NCBI GenBank assembly: GCA_032871835.1
Contig: CM065295.1
Span: forward strand, 19,726,501 to 19,790,500
Source: Dipteronia dyeriana
Taxonomy: Eukaryota > Streptophyta > Magnoliopsida > Sapindales > Sapindaceae
DNA: 64,000 bases
Reading direction: 5' to 3'
Below, one piece after another: positions 36,280 to 49,200 of this stretch; position 1 is the first letter of the stretch; each line of letters begins with the position of its first letter. The notes beneath the pieces are model-generated. The model was not told the DNA's origin. It ran no database searches and saw only the letters and a program-made list of their open reading frames with translations. Made by a program: the position numbers and the translations under genes.

Positions 36280-36296
36280 TAAATGTAAGAAATAAA

Positions 36297-36393
36297 TACA
36301 ACTGTAGCGGTCTAATATGTCTAGGTGGTAAGAGCTCCTATTGAGCTTAATAAAGTGCTCTAGTTGCCGTAACTGGCTGTAACCGTCAGTGAC
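36297..36393. repeat. Short insert flanked by a 14-bp direct repeat (SINE-like or tandem duplication)
   Basis: ATGTAAGAAATAAA occurs at 36283-36296 and again at 36394-36407, flanking 97 bp that contains GTCTAGGTGGTAAGAGCTCC, faintly like a tRNA-type A box. There is no poly(A) tail. A truncated SINE with its target duplication is one reading. Confidence 0.35.
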
Positions 36394-36818
36394 ATGTAAG
36401 AAATAAACAAATATATACAACCATTGGAGCACTATAACCTGAAATTCTTAAAACTTTGAATTGTAAGTAAAATGCATTCAACTGTACGAGGAATTAATTT
36501 ACTGTACTTTGGTACTCTCAAAGTGCAGTAACAGATCAAACTACTTAACTCGAAAAAAAATATTAAAAAAAATCAAACTACATAATACATGAATATCAAT
36601 TTACGAGGAATTCAGGATTCGATATCATCATAAATTCATAATAATGTCATAAATACCGTGGCATATGTTTTTCTTTGGTGTTGTACCGAATCAAAAAATT
36701 ATGATTTCAGTTAGTGTTAGAATCATTAAGTATTGACCATTAAGTTTTGTTACTTACTATTAATCGGTTTTTAAAAATCGAAAAACTATCGATTAAGTTT
36801 CGTTTTGCTCAAATACTT

Positions 36819-37578
36819 GTTGAAAGAATGGGTTAGCCCATCTATTAACAATAAAGGCCCAAACATGAAGCCTAAAACTGATACCCAACTCAGGCCCAAA
36901 TCAGAACCAAGAATTACTGTTTCTTTCATCAAAACGCACCATTTCATTGTTCTTTAAGTTGTTATCAGATTGGTTGATGAGTTGGCAATGGAATCCATTG
37001 TGGCGTGCTGAGATTGGTCAAAAGAGATTTCACCTGACTCAGCTGATAAGGCTGTGTAAAAGATCAAGAGAGAGAAAAATATCATCCTGATTGTTTTTGG
37101 TGGAACACCGATTTGGGTTCCTGTGTATTTTTCTCTCAAGTTCTCAAATGCTTTCTTCTGTTGTTTTTTTGTGATTACTTGGTGAATCCAAGAGTTTTCT
37201 TTTGTGTAATCAGTTTCTCTAAATGTTTCTAGAGAGGTTACATATGTTTGTATTCAAAGATTGAGATGTTTCAATCTCTGTAGGGTTGATTTCTGTGAGG
37301 TTTGTGTTCGAGTGTTGTTGTGAGTGATAGATCTAGAGTTCTTAAGGGTTTCTAAGTTGGTTTCTTGTATCGGTTAGGTGTTTTCAGTTGTAAAAACTCA
37401 TATATAGTGTATTGAGTGGTTTTCTTGTATCTGCTCAACGTGGATGTAGACTTGGTTATCAAGTCGAACCACAATAATTTCTTGTGTATTGTTTTTCAGT
37501 TTTCACAACATGCTTAATCTGTTCTAATTCCTTCTTTTATATGTTTTTCATTTCTCTGATATATGCATATGTGTTCTG

Positions 37579-37668
<90 letters not shown>

Positions 37669-37945
37669 GTGATCATCTCTTATTTGCAAGTGAATCTTGG
37701 TTGTGTGATTAGGTATAAAGAAGTAGATCAGTATTAGGTTGTTGCAGGATTATTGGATATAATTATGTTAATATAGGTTTTTGTTACAAATTGGTTAATT
37801 GTGCATTTTATATGTTGTGATCCGAGTTGCTGTCTTTTTATTTGTGAATTCTTTTCTGTCATGCTTGTAAGTGAATCTTACAATTGAAATTAAGTATTGA
37901 CATGAAGGTGTTAAAAGGTTTTACAGGTACTGTAAAACCATAACA
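36819..37945 (+). repeat. 5' LTR of copia B (1127 bp)
   Basis: It starts TGTTGAAAGAATGGG and ends AACCATAACA. It differs from the 3' LTR mainly by a large (AC)n(TA)n tract at 37580-37664 that is nearly absent there, a 20-odd bp indel near 37730, and scattered substitutions. Confidence 0.92.
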
Positions 37946-37946
37946 G

Positions 37947-37958
37947 TGGTATCAGAGC
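37947..37958 (+). other. Primer binding site of copia B
   Basis: TGGTATCAGAGC lies one base after the LTR, complementary to the initiator methionine tRNA 3' end. Confidence 0.9.
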
Positions 37959-39000
37959 ATCAGAACAGTACAAACGGCGGATCAGAGGGACCAAGATCCT
38001 CCAGCTGTGGAGTCTTCACCTGAAAACACATCTGGAGAAGAAGACACCGGCAGTGAGGAAACTGACGACCAAGAACCAGTGTCTGCACATCAGTCTGGTA
38101 ACTTTAATAGTTTTGGCAATTTTAATAATTCGTTATATGCAATGAAATTTGAAATTGACAAATTCTATGGCATTGGGGATTTCAGGATTTGGAGGTGAAA
38201 GGTGAAAGCCTTAGTCTCCCAACAGAAAATCCTCAAGGCCATTGAAGGTCAAGAAAAATTGCCTGTTAATTTGACTGATGAACAAAAATATGATATATTA
38301 GAAATGACTCTAGGAACTATTATATTGAATTTATATGATAATGTTTTGAGAGAAGTAAATGATGGAACTACTGCTTATGATGTATGGAAGAAACTTGAAA
38401 GTTTGTATCTCACTAAATCTTTAACTAACAAGATTTACTTAAAAGAAAAATTGTTTAGTTTTAAGATGGATGCTAGTAAAGGTTTAGGTAAAAACTTAGA
38501 TGAGTTTAAGAAGATGACTATAGAATTAGCTAATGCTGGTGAAAATGAAAAACTTAGTGATGAAAATGAAGCCATAATTCTTCTTAACTCCTTACCTGAA
38601 TCCTTTAAGGATGTAAAGGCAGCCATCAAGTATGGCAGAACTTCCCTAAGCCTAGAAGAGTGTATCTCTGCCCTTAAGTCTAAAAAATTAGAGTTGAAAA
38701 TTGAAAAGAAATATAATGGGGAAAACTTGTTTGCTAGAGGTAGACAGCCTGTTAAAACTAATGGTAATAACTCTAATAACAAGGGCAAACAAAGAAGTAA
38801 GACTCCTAATCGTAGATCACAATCTAAGAACATAAATAGCAATAGAAAATGCTACTATTGTGGTAAAGGAGGTCATATTAAGAAGTATTGCTATGAATTT
38901 AAGAAGAAAAATCAGGAAAAGACACTTAGTGAAGGTGATGCAGCTGTAGCATATAGGTCTTTTGAACAAAGTGAAATGTTGACTGTTAGTACTGAAGAGA
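37959..39000 (+). pseudogene. copia B gag, broken
   Basis: The frame is open from just after the primer site, but no ATG was found before the conserved Gag region. A GTG lies at 38007. The UBN2-type region follows (YDVWKKLESLYLTKSLTNK near 38375). An in-frame TGA at 38196-38198 interrupts it. The C-terminus is basic and Asn-rich, then carries an intact zinc knuckle CYYCGKGGHIKKYC at about 38850. It forms the element's particle in the cytoplasm when intact. Confidence 0.87.
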
Positions 39001-42000
39001 TTCAGACTGAAGGGATCTTAGACTCAGGTTGTTCTTTTCATATGACACCTAGAAGATATTGGTTCACTGATTTTAAAGAAGCTAGTGAAGGTAGTGTCCT
39101 TATGGGAAATAATCAGAAATGTCAAGTGGAAGGTATAGGTACTATAGCTGTCAGAATGTATGATGGGATGGTTAGAATCTTTAATAATGTAAGATATATG
39201 CCTAATCTGAAAAGAAACTTAATTTCCTTAGGTATCCAAGATGAAGAGGGTTATTGTTACAAGGCTGAAAAGGAAATATTAAAAGTTTATAAAGGCTCCT
39301 TAGTTATCCTAAAAGGTGAAAAGAAAAACAGTATATATATCCTAAAATTGTTATTGTTACTAATGAGGTAGCTTGTGTAGCTACCAAATCTAGTGACATC
39401 ACCTCTTTATGGCATAAGAGATTGGGTCACATGAGTGAGAGGTGTTTAATAGAGTTAAGTAAACAAAATTTGCTTAATGGGGACAACATGAATAAACTTG
39501 ATTTTTGTGAAAATTGTGTTATAGGAAAACAGCATAGGCTGAGTTTTAGTACAGCTCAACATAACATAAAAAAGATCCTTCAATATGTACACTCAGATCT
39601 TTGTGGACCTTCAAAGGTCCCAACACATGGTGGAAACTTGTATTTTTTGTCTTTAATAGATGATTTTACAAGGAAAGTCTGGGTGTACCTATTGAAGTCT
39701 AAAGATCAAGCTTTTGAAAGCTTTAAAGCTTGGAAATTGTTGGTTGAGAATCAGACCTCTAAAAAGGTTAAAGTACTAAGAACCGATAATGGTCTAGAAT
39801 TTTGTAAAGAAGAATTTAATAAATTCTGCAATGATCATGGTATAGAAAGACATAAAACTATTAGGTATACTCCCCAACAGAATGGTGTAGCTGAGAGGAT
39901 GAATAGGACTATTCTAGATAAAGTTAGATGTCTCCTCATTAGCCCGGGTTTAAGTCAAAAATTATGGAGTGAGGCTGTTACTATTGCCACATACCTAATA
40001 AATAGATCCCCATATACTGCTATTAATCTTTTAACTCCAGAAGAAAAATGGACCGGAAGACCTCCTTCGTTAAAACATTTAAGAGTTTTTGGTTGTGCTA
40101 CTTATGCATATTAGTCTGAAGGAAAACTATAGCCTAGATCTCTTAAGGGTGTTTTCTTAGGTTATCCACTAGGAGTTAAGGGTTATAGAGTGTGGCTTAG
40201 AGACCAAACAGGTTTCAAGGTTATTATTAATAGAGATGTCATCTTCGATGAGGCAAAAATGACTTGTAAGGATAATATAGTAATTATTGACTCTAAAACT
40301 GATTTAGATCAGAAAATGGATACTGAAAATCAGATTCAGGTGGAAATTTCTGATAATTCAGTTGACCATGTGACTGTTGAAATTAAATCCATTGATAATG
40401 TACAGGCTGATAATACTGATATAAATAAGGTGGAAGAGAGTCAGTATCAGCCGGAAATAGATACAGAATCACTAGCTGATTATGAACTAGTTAGAGATAG
40501 GGCTAAAAGAACTGTCAAACCAAACAGTAAATATGCCTTTGCTAATGTGATTTCTTTTGTTTTATGTACTGGTCAACAAATATAAATTTATGAACCTATG
40601 AGTTATCTAGAAGCTGTTAGTTCCATAGATAAGTTTAAATGGTTAAATTCTATGAAAGAAGAGATGGATTCTCTTGAGAAAAATGAGACTTGGACTCTTG
40701 TAAAGAAACCTGAAAAACAGAAGGTAATTAACTGTAAATGGATTTTTAAGATAAAAGAGGGTTTAGAGAAACATGAACAACCTAGATTTAAGGCTAGACT
40801 TGTTGCTAAGGGTTTTACACAAAGAGAAGGAATAGACTACAACGATATTTTCTCACCGGTAGTTAAATATAAAACCACTAGAATTATTATAGCTTTAATT
40901 AGTTTCTACAACCTAGAATTAGAGCAATTAGATGTTAAGACAACCTTTTTGCATGGAGACTTAGATGAAACAATTTATATGTCTCAACCGGAGGGTTTTG
41001 AATCAAAAACTAATCCTTCATATGTTTGTCTTCTTAGAAAATCTTTATATGGGCTGAAACAGGCCCCTAGACAATGGTATAAAAGGTTTGATACTTTTGT
41101 GACTATCATAGATTTTGTCAAAAGCAAATATGATGCATGTTTTTATTTTGATAGTGATAATATCATTAATTCTGTCTATTTGCTTTTATATGTTGATGAT
41201 ATTCTTTTGGCTAGTAAGAACATGTTTAGGATTAAAGATTTAAAGAAGAAACTTAAATCTAAATTTGATATGAAGGATTTGGGTAATGCAAAAAGGATAT
41301 TAGGGATTGAAATAACTAGGAACATATTTGATAATAAACTGAGTTTAAAACAGTGCAATTATTTGTTAAAACTTGTTGATAGATTTGCCATGAATAATTG
41401 CAAGCCTGTAAATATACTTTTGTCTCATAGTTTTGTGTTATCTAATGTTTTGTCACCTAGATCTATTGAGGAAAATAGGTTTATGGAGTCAATCCCTTAT
41501 TCTAGTGCAGTAGGGTCCATAATGTATTCAATGATTAGCACAAGACCAGACCTAGCACATGCCATTAGTGTGCTGTCTAGATACATGTCTAACCTAGGAA
41601 AAGGTCATTGGAATGCCATGAAATGGTTGCTGAGATATATTAGTTCTACCAATTCAGTTGGATTGATTTATGATTGCTCAAATTCTGTTATAGATCTTGT
41701 AGGTTATGTAGACTTTGATTATGCAGGTGATAGAGATAAGAGGATATCTACATCCTCTTATTTCTTCACCATTGCAGGTTGTTGTGTCAGTTGGAAAGGT
41801 CAGTTTCAATCAGCTGTGGCTTTGTCCACAACTGAAGTTGAGTATATTGCTGTTACATAAGCAATTAAGGAAGCTATTTGGCTTCAAGGCCTCTTAGGAG
41901 AGATTAATGTTTTTGGTGGAACGGCTGTTATATTTACAGATAGTCAAAGTGCATTGCGTTTAGTTAGAAATCCTGTATTTCATGAGAGAACTAAGCATAT

Positions 42001-42163
42001 AGAGGTTAAGTATCATTTTATTAGAGATCAAGTTTCTAATGGTATAGTTCAGGTGAAAAAGATATCCATTGAAGATAATCCGGCTGACATGGGTATTAAA
42101 ATTGTATCTTATAGCAAATTTAAGCATTGCTTGAATTTGCTTAAGATATGTGATTATGGTTGA
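39001..42163 (+). pseudogene. copia B pol (protease, integrase, RT, RNase H), broken
   Basis: Protease: LDSGCSFHMTP near 39018. Integrase: HKRLGHM with a CENC pair (39415-39520) and a D,D,E core ending NGVAERMNRT near 39885. RT: LYVDDILLAS near 41190, with intact acidic pair. RNase H: DYAGDRDKRISTSS near 41720, and the end HIEVKYHFIRDQ near 42000. A one-base frame change lies near 39348. Stops occur at 40112, 40133, 40583 and 41858; several look like CAG or GAA to TAG/TAA transitions or transversions. Otherwise the frame is continuous to 42163. Confidence 0.9.
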
Positions 42164-42242
42164 TGTGTTTGTTTGTGTCTTGAGCAGGTTTACAAGAAAG
42201 CTCTTTCTACTATATGTGAAGAAGATGGCCTAAGGTAGAAAT

Positions 42243-43277
42243 TGTTGAAAGAATGGGTTAGCCCATCTCTTAACAATAAAGGCCCAAACATGAAGCCCAA
42301 AACTGGTACCCAACTCAGGCCCAAATCAGAACCAAGGACTACTGTTTCTTTCATCAAAACGCAACATTTCATTGTTCTTTAAGTTGTTATCAGATTGGTT
42401 GATGAGTTGGCAATGGAATCCATTATGGCGTGCTGAGATTGGTCAAAAGAGATTTCACCTGACTCAGCTGATAAGGCTATTTAAAGGATCAAGAGAGAGA
42501 AAAATATCATTCTGATTGTTTTTGGTTGAAAACCGATTAGGGTTCCTGTGTATTTTTCTCTCAAGTTCTCAAATGTTTTCTTCTGTTGTTTCTTTGTGAC
42601 TACTTGGTGAATCCAATAGTTTTCTTTTGTGTAATCAGTTTATCTAAATGCTTCTAGAGAGGTTACATATGTTTTTATTCAAAGATTGAGATGTTTCAAT
42701 CTCTATAGAGTTGATTTATGTGAGGTTTGTGTTCGAGTGTTGTTGTGAGTGATAGATCTAGAGTTCTTAAGGGTTTCTAAGTTGGTTTCTTGTATCGGTT
42801 AGGTGTTTTCAGTTGTAAGAACTCATATATAGTGGATTGAGTGATTTTCTTGGATCTGCTCAACATGGATGTAGACTTGGTTATCAAGTCGAAACACGAT
42901 AATTTCTTGTGTATTGTTTTTCAGTTTTCACAGCATGCTTAATCTGTTCTAATTCCTTCTTTTATATGTTTTTGATTTCTCTGATATATATGCATATGTG
43001 TTCTGATATATATATATATTTTTGTGTGATTATCTCTTATTTGCAAGTGAATCTTGGTTGTGTGATTAGGTATAAAGAAGTAGATCAGATATAATTATGT
43101 TAATATAGGTTTTTGTTACAAATTGGTTAATTGTACATTTTATATGCTGTGATCCGAGTTACTGTCTTTTTATTTGTGAATTCTTTTCTGTCATACTTGT
43201 AAGTGAATCTTACAATTGAAATTAAGTATTGACAGGAAGGTGTTAAAAGGTTTTACAGGTATTGTAAAACCATAACA
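42243..43277 (+). repeat. 3' LTR of copia B (1035 bp)
   Basis: It is colinear with the 5' LTR. The purine-rich AAGGTAGAAAT just before it (about 42232-42242) is the likely polypurine tract. It ends AACCATAACA then ACACT. Confidence 0.92.
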
Positions 43278-43317
43278 ACACTGATGTGTGCTCACCCCGT
43301 GTTTAGTATTATTGTTG

Positions 43318-43440
43318 ATGAGATGAGTTTGGTCCGATGGTAAATCCCTCACATCTATACCAAAAGATAGCAGGTTCGAATGTTTTCCCAAAAAAAACTC
43401 TAATGTACTAAAAAAAAACTCTCATCAAATAGGCATTGAG
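43318..43440 (+). repeat. tRNA-derived SINE-like fragment
   Basis: TGGTCCGATGG (A-box-like, about 43330) and GGTTCGAATG (B-box, about 43372) are spaced roughly as in a tRNA promoter and embedded in ATCCCTCACATCTATACC. A-rich tracts follow, with AAAAAAAACTCT occurring twice. The head folds poorly as a tRNA, so this is more likely a SINE 5' region than a working tRNA gene. Confidence 0.5.
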
Positions 43441-43665
43441 ATGTAATGTATAGTGATATAGATCGAAAGATAAAATTCAAATATTTCAAATATATCGAGG
43501 GATACTGTGGATCTAAGGAGTTCATTTTTTATCACCCTCTTCAAATAATAAGGATGAGCGAGCATTACCTCTCTTTTATAACATGTGTCGATTTAGATAA
43601 ATTTATCCCTCTCTAGACACATATCAACTATAACCATGTGAGAGAGGTAATACTCACCCCTCTTA

Positions 43666-44793
43666 GGATGATGCGTTTGGTACGCGGGACATAACGGGAC
43701 GAGATAACTTTCTCTTGTCCCGTGTTTGGCTCACTGTTAACATGGGACGGGATGAGACGAGACAGGACAAGATGGAACAAAAACCACAAAATCTTATCCC
43801 ACCTCAAACCCTCAGGCAAGTTTATTCCATGCACGTGACAAGTCTAGAAAAGACACTTTTACCCTAAAAAAATTCCAAAAATACACCACCACCTAAATCC
43901 TCTCTCTCCCCTTATTAGACACGATTCATCCCTCTCTCTCCTTAGACTCAGATCTCTCTCCCTCAGATTGTCTGCTCTTACGCCTCCATGATTCTTCACG
44001 ATAATGGCATCGGCCATCACGACAAAGAAAATAGTTGTCTCCGCTCCAAATCAGTTGATTTTACGATGGCTATGTGGTCACAACTCACAATTGCTCAATT
44101 GTCTAATTTTCTTTTCAATAATCGGGGGTATATATTTGCTGTTGCTAGAGTGATGATCAATTTTTGTGATGAAAATGAAGCAGCTCCAGTTGGTTCTATG
44201 ATGCTTTGTCGAAAAAAAAAATCATTTTTCAGCTTTTTCAATTTTTTTGTGTAAAACTTTTTGGTTATTTTTTTTTGCTTTAATTAAACTAAATTAGTTT
44301 GAATGGCATCTTCCATGAATTTGTAGACGGTGATAGATCAGACACACAGATAAACAAGATGAACAATGATGAGGAGAAAGAAACAACAATTTTTCGTGTG
44401 GAGATTACCGGTCGAGTTTCAATTTCCTGCATCTGGGTTACCAGGTCTTTAAAAAAAATCATTTTCTTCATCATTTTTCTATTTTGTAGACGTAGATCTA
44501 CATAATTCCACACAATTATGTGTAAAATCTAACTAACTTTATATAAAAATATTTTTAAATTACAATATTATAATAAAATCACATAATTTACTTCTTTATC
44601 ATGTTTATATATCACCAATACGTGGTAAGAAATAAGACAATAAAAGCATTTTAGTAATTTAAATCTTTTGATCGGTACTTTTCCGATCAAACCAAACACG
44701 TAACAATACAAGCGACGGTTTCTCAAATATTTCAAAAATAATATGAAACAGCCGTTCCGTCTTATCTGTCCCATCCAAATGTCAAACGTACCC
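43666..44793. mobile_element. Tourist-like element, 1128 bp
   Basis: The ends resemble those of the two smaller MITEs: GGATGATGCGTTTGGTACG on the left and GGGTACGTTTGACATTTGG on the right (reversed). TTA lies on both sides (43663-43665 and 44794-44796). Subterminal GGGACGAGA/GGGACGGGAT motifs on the left recur as GATGGGACAGATAAGACGG on the right. The interior is non-coding. Confidence 0.6.
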
Positions 44794-44857
44794 TTAAGGG
44801 TGAACACAAGTGAACTGAGACCAGAGGTAAGGCCTGATGCCGCGTATTCTCGATCAC

Positions 44858-44863
44858 CACGTG
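44858..44863. promoter_or_regulatory. G-box (CACGTG) upstream of the bromodomain gene
   Basis: A perfect CACGTG palindrome in GC-richer DNA about 400 bp above the likely transcription start of the GTE-like gene. It could bind bZIP or bHLH factors. Confidence 0.35.
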
Positions 44864-45239
44864 ACAATAATGATGCAAAGCCGACGATCAGTGATGGCTT
44901 ATCTCTGGTAGCTTCCAAGGATAAGTCAATATACACGCGCGCTCACAGGGGGCAGCAATTTCCAGCCAATCGTATTTTCTTTAAAACGCTGTCGTTTCTC
45001 ATATTCGACACCCAATCACATCTTACTCACCTCCCTCCCCCGGCAGAAATCCACGTATTATTTTTTACTTTGACTTGGAAGAAAGTACGTAGCAACTCCA
45101 ATTACCTTCCAATAAATCTCATCCGTAGAATCCCGATCCGACGGCTGATATCGTAGACACTCCAGACCCGTCCGATTCACTCAACCCGCTAATCCAACGG
45201 TTTCCAACTCTCGAACCGCGGTTTGTAAAGAGGAGGTGG

Positions 45240-46235
45240 TCGCCTTTAATAAGGTAGGAACTAGAGAGCGAAATCGAACACTCGTTTCTCTCTCTAGCTC
45301 CGTGTATTCGATTCTTGATTTTTTTTTTCAACTCACAGGTTTTTCAAGCTACTTGTTTTTTGTTGAAGATCTTCCAGGGTCCGGTCTGGTTCGTGATCCA
45401 AATCTCGGAGCCGCAGCAGCCACTTCGAAGTTCACAACTTGAAGCTTGCTATATGCATATCTTCAATTCGGCAAATAATTTGAATCTAGGGTTCTCGTGT
45501 TTGCGGTTGCGTGGTTGCGAGATTGTGGAAACGGTAGCGTCTCTTAATTTTCTACTCTCTACCGCCAATTGAAGTTTCGTCTGAGCAATAGACTTGGCTA
45601 GTTTGGAGGTGTTTCTATTGAGTTATCATGAAGTAGTAACTGGTAATTGATTTAGGGTTTTGGGTTATCTTTAAATTTAAATTTTTTATTTTTATTTTTG
45701 TATGGTATTATATTTTTATTTTTGAAGTTTATATCGAATTGGGCTTCTTGCAACTCGGTTCTTAGTGGATGTGTTGAAGTATAAAATTTTAGTTTTTGGA
45801 TCTTAAAAACCTTTTTTACTTGAAACCTAGAAAGTATTGTTATTTTTTTTTCCAAAGTTAAAATTGTGTTGAAATAATTGGCATTTTTGAGATCATTATT
45901 AGCCTAGATATTTAAATTTTCAAAGTGTTCAGTTAACCCTAATTTTGGATGCCAATTGAATTGGCAAAAAGATTAAAGAAAACTAATAGATTTTGTTTCT
46001 TTTCATTATTGGAAATATGAGTATATGAACTCAATGAAGCAAATCGGTAAAATGATGTTCAAACATTGGATTATAAGTGAACATCTGTGGTTAGTGTTAT
46101 CTATTTAAGGATACTTAAAATTTGGAGGGGATAATTCGCTTACCATGATTGATATGCATGCAGAGTTTGTTGATCAGGCGGACATTTCTTCTTCACTGGG
46201 TATAAGTACCTAAAAATAGAGTTCTTGCTAAGGTG
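45240..46235 (+). other. Promoter and 5' leader of the GTE-like gene
   Basis: The (CT)-rich stretch TCGTTTCTCTCTCTAGC at 45280-45300 suggests a transcription start nearby. A leader intron probably ends at the CATGCAG near 46164, placing the last leader exon at about 46165-46235. No conserved upstream ORF was identified. Confidence 0.5.
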
Positions 46236-49200
46236 ATGGGGAAGTTTAATAAGATCACAGGTGGGTATCGCCGGAACAATGCATTTGAGACAGCCGGTGA
46301 ATCCGAGGGTTCTGGTAGCTCAGGACGGATTGATACTGAGATTACTGCATCAGAGAATTCTAGTGCCCCTCTGAGGAAACACATTAATTTAAATTCCGAT
46401 AAACTGGAGGCATTTGGCATCCCAGTTCAAAGACTTTCTCTTTCTAGCTTGTCACCACCTGAAAGAAAGGATCTAATTCATAAGTTTAGATTGGATCTTG
46501 ATCAAATACGTATTATGCTAAAGAAAGTTGAGTTGCAAAAGACAAATGGTATTGCAGTGTCTTCTTATAGTGATATTCTTAGTCGCAGTAATGGAAAAAA
46601 TGGGTCTCTAGCAGAAAACTTTAAAAAATCATCTGTGATGACTTGTGGGCCTGGGAAGAAAGCAAATCCAGTATGCAACAAGGGTCGTGGGTGGAGCCGA
46701 GATAATTCAGGAGGGGTGGACTCTGTTAAAAACCAAGTTTCAAATCCGAGCACATCAAATTTATATTTGATGAAACAGTGTGAGACACTGTTGAAACGAT
46801 TAATGTCTCATCAGTATGGTTGGGTCTTCAACACTCCTGTAGATATAGTGAAGCTGAACATTCCAGATTATTTTACTGTTATTAAGCATCCGATGGATTT
46901 TGGAACAATTAAGAGGAAGGTAACTTCAGGTACATACTCAAATCCTTTGGAATTCCTTGCTGATGTGAGGCTCACATTTAGCAACGCAATGACCTACAAT
47001 CCACCTGGGAATGATTTCTACGTAATGGCAGATACTCTTCGTAAATTTTTTGAAGCGAGGTGGAAAGCCATAGATAAGAAATTACCAGTAACTGAACCCC
47101 AATCATTGGCAGAAAAATCTGACCCACGTCTTGATGTGGAAACTGCCAAGGTAGTGCCTCCTGCAAAGAAGAGGAAAATAGAAACAATGCATCATGAAAT
47201 TGTGCCAGAGCCTGTGAAGCGGGTAATGACAGAAGAGGAGAAGCTTAATCTAGGGAGAGAACTGGAGTCTTTGCTGGAAGAAATGCCTGTAAATATCATT
47301 GATTTCTTGAAGGAACAGAGTTCAAATGGTAGAGAAGGAGAGGGTGAAATTGAGATTGATATAGATGATCTCAGTGACGATACCCTGTTCACACTGCGGA
47401 AGCTTTTAGATGACTATTTGGAAGAGAAACAGAAGAACCAGGCAAGAGCCGAACCTTGTGAAATAGAGGTACCTCCCCTTATCTTAAATTGAAAAAAAGG
47501 TTGAAAGTGTTTTTTGTCAAGCTTTCATGTTAATGTAAGATAATTTCTGTGTTTTAATATTCGTCCACAGTTGTTGAACGAGTCAGGGATAAGTAATTCA
47601 TCCGTGCAACACTGCAAAGGTTATTTTCTGACTGCAAGTCTGAATGTCTTGAGTTACATACCAGGGCTTCTTTTTCGACTTATTATTCTTGTGCATTATG
47701 CATCGATAGGGAATGAACCGGCTGATGAGGATATTGATATTGGTGGAAATGAGCCCCCTGTTTCAAGCTACCCTCCTGTGGAGATTGAAAAGGATGCAGG
47801 AATTAAAAGTAGTAAATGTATCATTCCAGGCAACTCCATTGGTAATCGCATTTCTATTGCTGTGGTTACTCGTTATATGGGTCACTTGTATATTATCTTT
47901 TTAAAAAAAAATTCCCGTTTGTTTGTCATATATATATATTTTTCTCCAGATAAGGCATCTAGGGTTTTAGATTTGAAAAATAATTTGTTATCATTCAGAA
48001 TTTGAATGAGAAGAATATTATATGTGCTTCTGAGTACAGAAGAGGCTATAATGATACAAGTAATTGACATGATGAGCAACGGGTCAAAATGATTCTCTAT
48101 TTTCCATACTTAGCTATTCTGTAGCTGGACCTGTTGGCTAATTGCCCAAGTCAATTAGTTCAATGGTATAATTTTTTGTATATTACGGTAATTTGTGCAG
48201 TTATATTTTTGGTTCTGTTTCTCTTGACAATTCCATTTACTACTTGTGAAATCTTTTTCTTCTTTCAAAAGAGGATGCTGTGTATGTTTGTCTTGGTTTT
48301 AAAGTTTTGCCTGAAAGTTCTTATTTAATTTCTTACTGTCTTTTGGGCTTTGTAGATTCAGAGTCTAGCAGTTCTTCTGAAAGTGAATCTGATGGTGTTA
48401 AAGCTTCAAGTCCCATCAATGCATCAAAGGTGTGTGCTCATTTAATTTGGTGGTTTGATTACTATGTGATGCAAACCAAACCTCTAAACACAAGAATTAA
48501 CACACATAACACACAGCAAAGGTTCTGCTGCTATTAGGAAAATAAGTGGCAGACTTTGTCCTCTCACACGAAACATAGCGACAGAGGGACCCTTTTGCTG
48601 ATACCTGAATAAGTTGTTTTGTTTGTTTTTTTAATTGGTCAAACAACTTAAAAATATCAAAAAACAACTTAAAAAATAACGTAAGAAATCTGGACTGTTA
48701 ACTCAATTCCAAATCACTGGGTTACAATTAAAATATTCTCTTCCAAGTATATCCTCCCAAAGAATATATTTTCAAATTTATTCTAATATGATATGGTGTA
48801 GAGATCTTTCTTTTAAATATTTCTTATTTTAAATGGCTTTTAGAAATAAAAAAAAAACCTAATAACTTCTCATAGAGACTGGTGCATATAATTCAAGAAC
48901 TTATTTCAAAAAAAAAAAAAAACAAACGACCCCTTAATGTTGGTTTGGATTTTTTTTTTTAACTTATTCTATAGGAAGACTAAGGGATTCATTTAATGAG
49001 TCTAGGTACTCTAGGCCGATAGTTGGAGAGTGTTTTATTCATGTAAATACAACTCGGTTGTTATTTTGGAAATAGCTCTTATCTGCAGATTATAAATTTG
49101 GAAGAATTGGGTTTTGAGGAGTCCACCCTATGACATCTTCCGGTCTCTCTATCGCTGTATTTCTCACGAGTGGACAAAGTCTCCCACTTATTTTTCTAAT

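Larger units (their letters stand above)
36819..43277 (+). mobile_element. Complete Ty1/copia LTR retrotransposon (copia B), defective
   Basis: TG...CA LTRs (36819-37945 and 42243-43277) bound a compact internal region with primer binding site and gag-pol in copia order. The flanking 5-mers are ATACT and ACACT, a target duplication with one change. Its proteins resemble those of the Tnt1-type (Tork) copia group. There is one frameshift and about seven in-frame stops, so it is not autonomous. Confidence 0.93.

Noticed and set aside
43330..43385. Functional tRNA gene
   Set aside because: A- and B-box-like motifs are present but no cloverleaf could be drawn with paired acceptor arms.
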